Positions 60,401 to 64,000 of a stretch of DNA of 64,000 bases are shown here, one piece after another; the first letter of the stretch is position 1, and every line of letters begins with the position of its first letter. The notes below the pieces were generated by a model. The model was not told where the DNA came from. It saw only the letters and a list, made by a program, of their open reading frames with translations, and did not search any database. The stretch is taken from positions 434,001-498,000 of the forward strand of contig NZ_JNYV01000002.1 of assembly GCF_000717275.1 (NCBI RefSeq), written 5' to 3'. Origin of the DNA: Kitasatospora arboriphila. GTDB taxonomy: Bacteria > Actinomycetota > Actinomycetes > Mycobacteriales > Mycobacteriaceae. The position numbers and the translations under genes were made by a program.

Positions 60401-61254
60401 AGCGTCCCGACGTCCCGTTCGAGATCTCGGCGGTCGCCGCCCGGGCTCTCGAGGGGAACAGCGGGATACGCACCGCTGCAACGGTTCAGCACGTTCTCGA
60501 CCAGGCAACCGTGTTGGATCAGAAGACCGATCTCATCGCGCAGGTCCGCGACGACGACGGACCCGGTTCGTCGTCGCGCGCGACGCCGCGCATGCTCGGC
60601 ACCGGGGGTGACGGTAAGAAGCCACGGTCGGTGCGGATGATGGCGCTGATCGCCGGGGCCGTGCTGCTCACGTTGTTCCTCATCATCGCGCTGGTGGTCT
60701 GGATCTCGAACTCGGTGGGCGGCAGCAACGACACCCCCGACATCGACAAGATCTTCTCGTCCTCGGCCGGCGCCCCGTCTCCCGGTGCACCCGCGCCTGC
60801 CGTCGGGTCCGCCCCGCTCGCGTTGACCGGCGTCACGATGCTCGACTACTCCGACCAGGAGCCGGACAGCCGGACGAACCTGAACAACGTCATCTCCGGC
60901 CAGGCCCCGGCATGGCAGACAGACGAGTACCGCGGCGGACCGCGGTTCGGAAACCTCAAACCCGGTCTGGGACTGATGTTCACACTGGACCGCGACGCCA
61001 CGCTGACCGAGGCCGTCATCCGGACGCCCACACCGGGTCTCCAGGTCCAGATCCGCACCGCCGACGATCCACGCGCCCCGTTCGAGGCCACCACACAAGT
61101 CGGGGCAGCGACCCTGGACAACGAGACCACCACCATCCCGATCGCCGGCGCCGGCCCCGCGCGGTACGTCATGGTGTGGCTGACGTCGTTGCCCCGCAAC
61201 GACAGCGGCCGCTACCAGGGATCGGTCGCCCAAGTCACGCTCACCGGTTCCTAG
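57415..61254 (+). CDS. murJ: MurJ lipid II flippase fused to a pseudokinase and extracytoplasmic domain
   Basis: The 1279-residue protein matches M. tuberculosis Rv3910. A MurJ/MviN core of about 14 helices (about 60-610) is followed by a low-complexity Pro/Ala-rich linker (about 680-765) and a pseudokinase domain (about 770-1010). The kinase Lys and HRD residues are lost (VALTF replaces VAIK; no HRD). Then come a transmembrane helix (about 1078-1100) and a C-terminal extracytoplasmic domain. MurJ flips lipid II across the membrane; in mycobacteria the phosphorylated pseudokinase recruits FhaA to control peptidoglycan synthesis. It overlaps the upstream gene by ATGA. sigM, the usual next gene, is absent; tag follows instead. 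Confidence 0.95.
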   Translation: MTNGGMQPPPPRRRPPPRSVGVPPGAPRDPAPGPRPTAGELASAASGKRTTSTAIDPGARVREQPSDDSVLRTSGSIALATLVSRITGFVRTVLVLALLGAAVASSFQAAYVLPNMVAEVVLGAVLTAIVIPVLVRAESEDADGGVGFINRIFTLAVTVLGVATLAALIAAPALTMLNLGDGKVNRDLATALAFLLMPAVLFYGLSALFIAILNMKGFFKPGAWAPVLNNVVQIVTLIAYAVAPGDISLNPVTMGDTKLLILGVGTTLGVIAQTAVLLPAIRRSGVKLKLQWGLDDRLRKFGNMALAIVLYVAVLQVGLIVTYRIASSATEAGVSVYATHWQLLQLPYGVLGVTILTAIMPRLSRNAAADDTHSVVDDLSLATRLTMVSLVPVIAFMTFFGPAIGVAVFNFGKFDADTASQLGSVLSWGAFTMIPYAMTLVQLRVFYAREDAWTPTYMVIGITAVKVAASYLGPVLFDDPDAIVRWLALSNGLGYLVGAVVGHYLLRSRLGGARMTNVGRTVIWTIVVSVACSALVWALAEMSGLHRLSTDHGKIGSLAYLLLVAVVSIGLTYTVLTLLRVPDVLAVVVAVRRVIGRFIPAVAPAPEPATDGAATMTVQFPRISGDESVPYSGQVEVIQRFDRGTSSWQAYSVTSGGAAGMGVRQPQDLRYRRRGAGALNKPEPDSKPAGPTTPAAGSTAVSPEDGPATKAMPSQAGARQPAREQPPGDRPASGPPGPRPPAAAGEGPPRPPESPLPGPRPRRGPRLVPGAAVAGGRYRLLQHHGGARGLQFWQARDINLDRDVALTFVDAQQVAPPPDPGVRIDPRDEGPQAVLSRTLRLGRINSPGIARVLDVVRGSSGGIVVAEWVPSSSLADVAKTSPSPVGAARAVRALAAAAESAHRNGGALSIDHPERIRISQDGNAFVAFPGTLADSDKSTDVRGLGAVLYALLLARWPLDADTGRELATNRTSNEPVGGLHPASPGAGDLPREPRAERPDVPFEISAVAARALEGNSGIRTAATVQHVLDQATVLDQKTDLIAQVRDDDGPGSSSRATPRMLGTGGDGKKPRSVRMMALIAGAVLLTLFLIIALVVWISNSVGGSNDTPDIDKIFSSSAGAPSPGAPAPAVGSAPLALTGVTMLDYSDQEPDSRTNLNNVISGQAPAWQTDEYRGGPRFGNLKPGLGLMFTLDRDATLTEAVIRTPTPGLQVQIRTADDPRAPFEATTQVGAATLDNETTTIPIAGAGPARYVMVWLTSLPRNDSGRYQGSVAQVTLTGS

Positions 61255-61266
61255 GCCGACAAAGCG

Positions 61267-61875
61267 GTGACAACCGACGGACTGCCCGCGGGTGCAGTGC
61301 GGTGTGAGGACGGGCTCATCCGCCCTTTGTGGGCCGCACAGACCGGCCTGATGCGCGACTACTACGACAACGAGTGGGGCATGCCGGTCTCCGGCGAGAA
61401 TGCCCACTTCGAAAGACTTGTGCTGGAGGGCTTTCAGGCCGGCCTGTCATGGGCGACCATCCTGCGCAAGCGACCCGCCTTCCGTGAGGTCTTCCGCGAT
61501 TTCGACGTCGACACCGTCGCCGCGTTCGGCGACCGCGAGATCGAGGCGATGCTGTCCGACGCGCGCATCATCCGCCATCGCGGCAAGATCGAGGCCGCCA
61601 TCGGGAATGCCAGAGCCACACAGCAATTGCGCGCCGATGGTGGCCTGGTCGACTTCCTGTGGTCGTTCAAACCCGATCGCACCCCTGAGCCCGTGGAGAT
61701 GGCCGACGTGCCGACCACCTCGGCTGAGTCCATCGCGATGTCGAAGGCCCTGCGCGCACGCGGCTTCCGGTTTGTCGGGCCCACCACGATGTTCGCCTTG
61801 ATGGAGGCCATCGGCATCGTCGACACCCATCTGTTGAGCTCCCACCGACGCGGCAGCTCCGGCGTCTGGCCCTGA
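61267..61875 (+). CDS. tag: DNA-3-methyladenine glycosylase I
   Basis: The 202-residue protein belongs to the Tag family: DYYDNEWGMPV near residue 37, EGFQAGLSWATILRKRPAFREVF around 58-80 and, near the C-terminus, FRFVGPTTMFALMEAIGIVDTH. It excises 3-methyladenine from alkylated DNA in base-excision repair. The start is a GTG at 61267, 12 nt after the murJ stop, so it may be co-transcribed. Its place directly after murJ differs from the M. tuberculosis order (sigM follows there). Confidence 0.92.
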   Translation: MTTDGLPAGAVRCEDGLIRPLWAAQTGLMRDYYDNEWGMPVSGENAHFERLVLEGFQAGLSWATILRKRPAFREVFRDFDVDTVAAFGDREIEAMLSDARIIRHRGKIEAAIGNARATQQLRADGGLVDFLWSFKPDRTPEPVEMADVPTTSAESIAMSKALRARGFRFVGPTTMFALMEAIGIVDTHLLSSHRRGSSGVWP

Positions 61876-61909
61876 TGGGCGAGCAATCCCGAAAGGGCGG
61901 GGGCTTGCG

Positions 61910-62374
61910 TCAACCGGTGGGGCGGCCCAGGTGCCGTCGGACCAGATCCGCGAGATTGCCCGGGTAGATCATCTCGTCACTCGACTCGATCTCCTCGGGC
62001 TTCCACCACCGATGGCCGAGTATCGAGCTGCGCTCCAAATCCGTCCAGCCCGCCGAGCGGGGCTCGAACGTTCCCACGTGCGCCACGAAGTAGGTCTCCA
62101 CCTGATGGATCGGCTCGCCCCCGAAGACGATGTCGAACTCACGGGCATAGACGGGCGCCGACATCTCGGTGACCTCCAAGCCGGTCTCCTCGTACACCTC
62201 ACGGCGCGCCGCCTGCTCATCGGTCTCGTCGCCTTCTCGGCCACCACCAGGGGTGAACCACCACGGCCCGGCCGACGGGTTCTGTGGATCCACACCCCGG
62301 AACAGCAGCGTGCGGCCCTCCTCGTCGATGAGGATGATGCGGGCGGCGCGGCGCAGCCGGCGAATGATCTTCAC
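61910..62374 (-). CDS. Nudix hydrolase
   Basis: The 154-residue single-domain Nudix protein has a complete Nudix box that begins GGGREGDETDEQAARREVY and ends EETGLEV. The N-terminal LIDEEGRTLLFRGVDPQNP resembles ADP-ribose or dinucleotide hydrolases, but the substrate is not predictable. The start is a GTG at 62374 with GAGAGGTGGAG upstream. It converges with tag (35 nt, a weak hairpin between) and is divergent from the phosphodiesterase gene. Confidence 0.92.
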   Translation of the reverse strand: MKIIRRLRRAARIILIDEEGRTLLFRGVDPQNPSAGPWWFTPGGGREGDETDEQAARREVYEETGLEVTEMSAPVYAREFDIVFGGEPIHQVETYFVAHVGTFEPRSAGWTDLERSSILGHRWWKPEEIESSDEMIYPGNLADLVRRHLGRPTG

Positions 62375-62593
62375 AGCTCTCCACCTCTCAGGCGGCTCCC
62401 AGCGTGCCAGACCGGTCCAGGTGCCGCGACATCCGCACGACCGCAGCTGTTCACCCGGTGGCGGTGGTACGGGCCCCGGCTGGCAGTTTCAGACTGTTTG
62501 GCTACTGTGGACACCGCGGCGGTCACCTGATCACCGCACCACTCCACGCCAGCAGTCTCCTCCAGCGCCAATCCGATCGGAAGCGAGAGACCG

Positions 62594-63505
62594 ATGATGG
62601 CTCGGACGGCCGAGTATCCCCGGCCCAACCACTGCATCGTGCACGTCAGCGACACCCACCTCATCGACGGTGACAGGGATCTCTACGGGGGAGTGGACAG
62701 CACCTCACGCCTTCGTCAGATACTCACCGAACTCACCGGTTCCGGTTCGAGGATCGATGCGCTGGTCTTCACCGGCGACCTCGCCGACAAGGGTGATCCG
62801 CGCGCCTACGAGACCCTCCGGACGATGGTCCAGCCTGTCGCCGACGACCTCGGAGCCCAGTTGATCTGGGCAATGGGCAATCACGACGACCGCGCGCACT
62901 TCCGGGTGAAGCTGCTCGACCAGGAGCCATCGACCACAGCGGTCGACGCGGTGTACGACATCGACGGTCTGCGGATCGTCACCCTCGACACCACCGTTCC
63001 CGGACTCCACCACGGCGAGATCGCCGACGAGCAACTCGATTGGCTGGCAGGGGTTCTCGCCATCCCCGCCGACTTCGGGACCATCCTCGCAATGCACCAC
63101 CCTCCGGTGCCCTGTGTGCTCGACCTGGCCGTCCTGGTGGAGTTACACGACCAGGATCGTCTCGCAGATGTGTTGCGCGGCAGCGATGTACGGTCCATCA
63201 TCGCCGGACACCTGCACTACTCCACCACCGCCACCTTCGCGGGTATCCCGGTATCGGTGGCCGCAGCCACCTGCTACAACCAAGATCTCAATGTCCCTGC
63301 CGGCGCCATGCGCGGCCGCGACGGAGGCCAGGGTTACAACCTGGTGCATGTCTACGACACCACCATCGTCCACTCAGCGGTGCCCATCGGTACGTATGAG
63401 ACTGTCGGAGAGTATGTTTCGCCGGCCGAGAGCGCGCGCCGACTGGCCGAGGCAGGCATCGTCATCGCCGACGGCCGCAGAGCCGATTCCGTCAGTCGCG
63501 TCTGA
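62594..63505 (+). CDS. class III cyclic nucleotide phosphodiesterase (Rv0805-like)
   Basis: The 303-residue metallophosphoesterase carries all dinuclear metal motifs: SDTHL (D-x-H), [19 protein letters not shown] and GHLHYS. It is strikingly similar to M. tuberculosis Rv0805, including VVELHDQ-like, [17 protein letters not shown] and ATCYNQDL stretches. Rv0805 hydrolyses cAMP and cGMP (2',3'-cAMP best) and also affects the cell wall. ATG 62594 or the next ATG 62597 starts translation; GAGAG lies 4-8 nt upstream. It converges with the Stealth-type gene 17 nt away. Confidence 0.93.
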   Translation: MMARTAEYPRPNHCIVHVSDTHLIDGDRDLYGGVDSTSRLRQILTELTGSGSRIDALVFTGDLADKGDPRAYETLRTMVQPVADDLGAQLIWAMGNHDDRAHFRVKLLDQEPSTTAVDAVYDIDGLRIVTLDTTVPGLHHGEIADEQLDWLAGVLAIPADFGTILAMHHPPVPCVLDLAVLVELHDQDRLADVLRGSDVRSIIAGHLHYSTTATFAGIPVSVAAATCYNQDLNVPAGAMRGRDGGQGYNLVHVYDTTIVHSAVPIGTYETVGEYVSPAESARRLAEAGIVIADGRRADSVSRV

Positions 63506-63521
63506 GCGGACGTGTGGCCGC

Positions 63522-64000
63522 CTACGCGAGAGACGATGCCTTGGCGGCAGTCTCCCACGGGGCGACGATGGGGAAGTAGCGGTCGAGAAAGCTCGTGACC
63601 GTCTGCGTCCGCAATTCGAGGTCGACCTCCGGAACGCTGCCGTCGTTGAGGCAGAAGAAGTCCACCGCACGCTTGGGGAGCATCTTTTCCATGTCCTTGA
63701 GCCCGGCGTACTCGGTGGTGTCGATGTAGCGCACCTTCGCGTCCTTCTGCACCACCGCGCGCCCGGTCATCAACGCGTAGTAGTGGTAGAGCGAGTTGGT
63801 CACCGAGATGTTGCTGCTAGACCGGAACGCACTCGCCGCGGTGGCGGCGAACTCCGCGGGGAACTCCCTCTCCATCTCTTCGAGCACACTCTTACGCAGC
63901 GGGGTGGCGGCATGTTCGAGGTGCCGAGTTGTCATGAGTCCGAACCGATCCTGCAACAACCGGCGGTTCACCCTCGCCGCATTCTCGAACCCGCTGCGGT
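63522..64000 (-). CDS. Stealth-type sugar phosphotransferase, C-terminal part (5' end beyond window)
   Basis: The frame is open from the right edge (FENAARVNRRLLQDRFG...) to the stop at 63522, so the gene is truncated by the window. The 159 residues match the CR3-CR4 end of Stealth proteins: LMTTRHLEHAATPLRKSVLEEMEREFP, then FRSSSNISVTNSLYHYYALMTGRAV and the CR4 motif FFCLNDGS. Stealth proteins are hexose-1-phosphate transferases that make phosphodiester-linked surface polysaccharides (bacterial capsules, and human GlcNAc-1-phosphotransferase). The internal GTG at 63971 is not the true start. Confidence 0.82.
   Translation of the reverse strand, partial: RSGFENAARVNRRLLQDRFGLMTTRHLEHAATPLRKSVLEEMEREFPAEFAATAASAFRSSSNISVTNSLYHYYALMTGRAVVQKDAKVRYIDTTEYAGLKDMEKMLPKRAVDFFCLNDGSVPEVDLELRTQTVTSFLDRYFPIVAPWETAAKASSLA

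Noticed and set aside
1..64000. tRNA, rRNA, CRISPR array or insertion sequence
   Set aside because: All longer gaps were read for cloverleaf-like GGTTCGA patterns, regular spacer arrays and transposase motifs; none was seen. A tRNAscan or Infernal run would be the decisive check.

Overview
This window is a high-GC actinobacterial chromosome segment, most likely Gordonia or a close relative in the Mycobacteriales. The basis is gene content and order. There is a DesA3-type acyl desaturase, an FHA-domain ABC exporter of the Rv1747 type beside an LprG-like lipoprotein, a tetR-glpD / FAD oxidase-diacylglycerol kinase block in the order of M. tuberculosis Rv2249c-Rv2252, a pcnA / mutT4 / DUF6049 / murJ-pseudokinase block in the order of Rv3907c-Rv3910, an Rv0805-type phosphodiesterase, EgtE and an F420-type LLM enzyme. 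Homology calls come from reading motifs and from memory of the families; no database search was run. No rRNA, tRNA, CRISPR array, transposase or integrase was seen.

Layout. 0-4.2 kb: end of a membrane protein, a GtrA protein, two ANTAR-domain genes and a DesA3-like desaturase. 4.5-11.3 kb: an AcoR-like regulator and a TetR gene, divergent from two near-identical alpha/beta hydrolases (one a lipoprotein), a SnoaL-like protein, a GMC oxidoreductase and an orphan AMP-ligase C-terminal domain. 11.4-18.4 kb: an accessory segment with four same-orientation copies of a 28-bp, dif-shaped site (11 + 6 + 11 bp). The sites separate a tetR / WrbA / MFS / monooxygenase module from an SDR / SDR / XRE module. 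18.6-21.8 kb: lon, DUF3140, TfoX-N.

21.8-30.5 kb: a candidate lipid biosynthesis and export locus. Cytochrome b5-fused desaturase, type III polyketide synthase, cyclic-peptide-type ABC exporter and a DUF4436 membrane protein form one operon, divergent from an LprG-like lipoprotein and an FHA-ABC exporter. 30.6-39.5 kb: SRPBCC, leuS, SdpI, CocE/NonD hydrolase, AlgH/YqgE, MFS, LLM enzyme. 39.5-45.3 kb: EthD protein, a tightly coupled EspR-like XRE / ImmA-IrrE protease / polytopic membrane protein operon, an acyl-CoA ligase, a DxDxDG-repeat protein and EgtE. 45.3-52.1 kb: acyl-CoA dehydrogenase, glpD and its TetR regulator, divergent from the FAD oxidase-DagK pair, then a transglutaminase-like protein. 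52.1-64 kb: pcnA, mutT4-like, DUF6049, murJ, tag, a Nudix enzyme, the phosphodiesterase and the C-terminal part of a Stealth-type phosphotransferase.

Most promising for new biology: the 28-bp sites around the accessory modules, the type III PKS / cytochrome b5 desaturase / exporter operon, and the XRE-ImmA-membrane protein operon.
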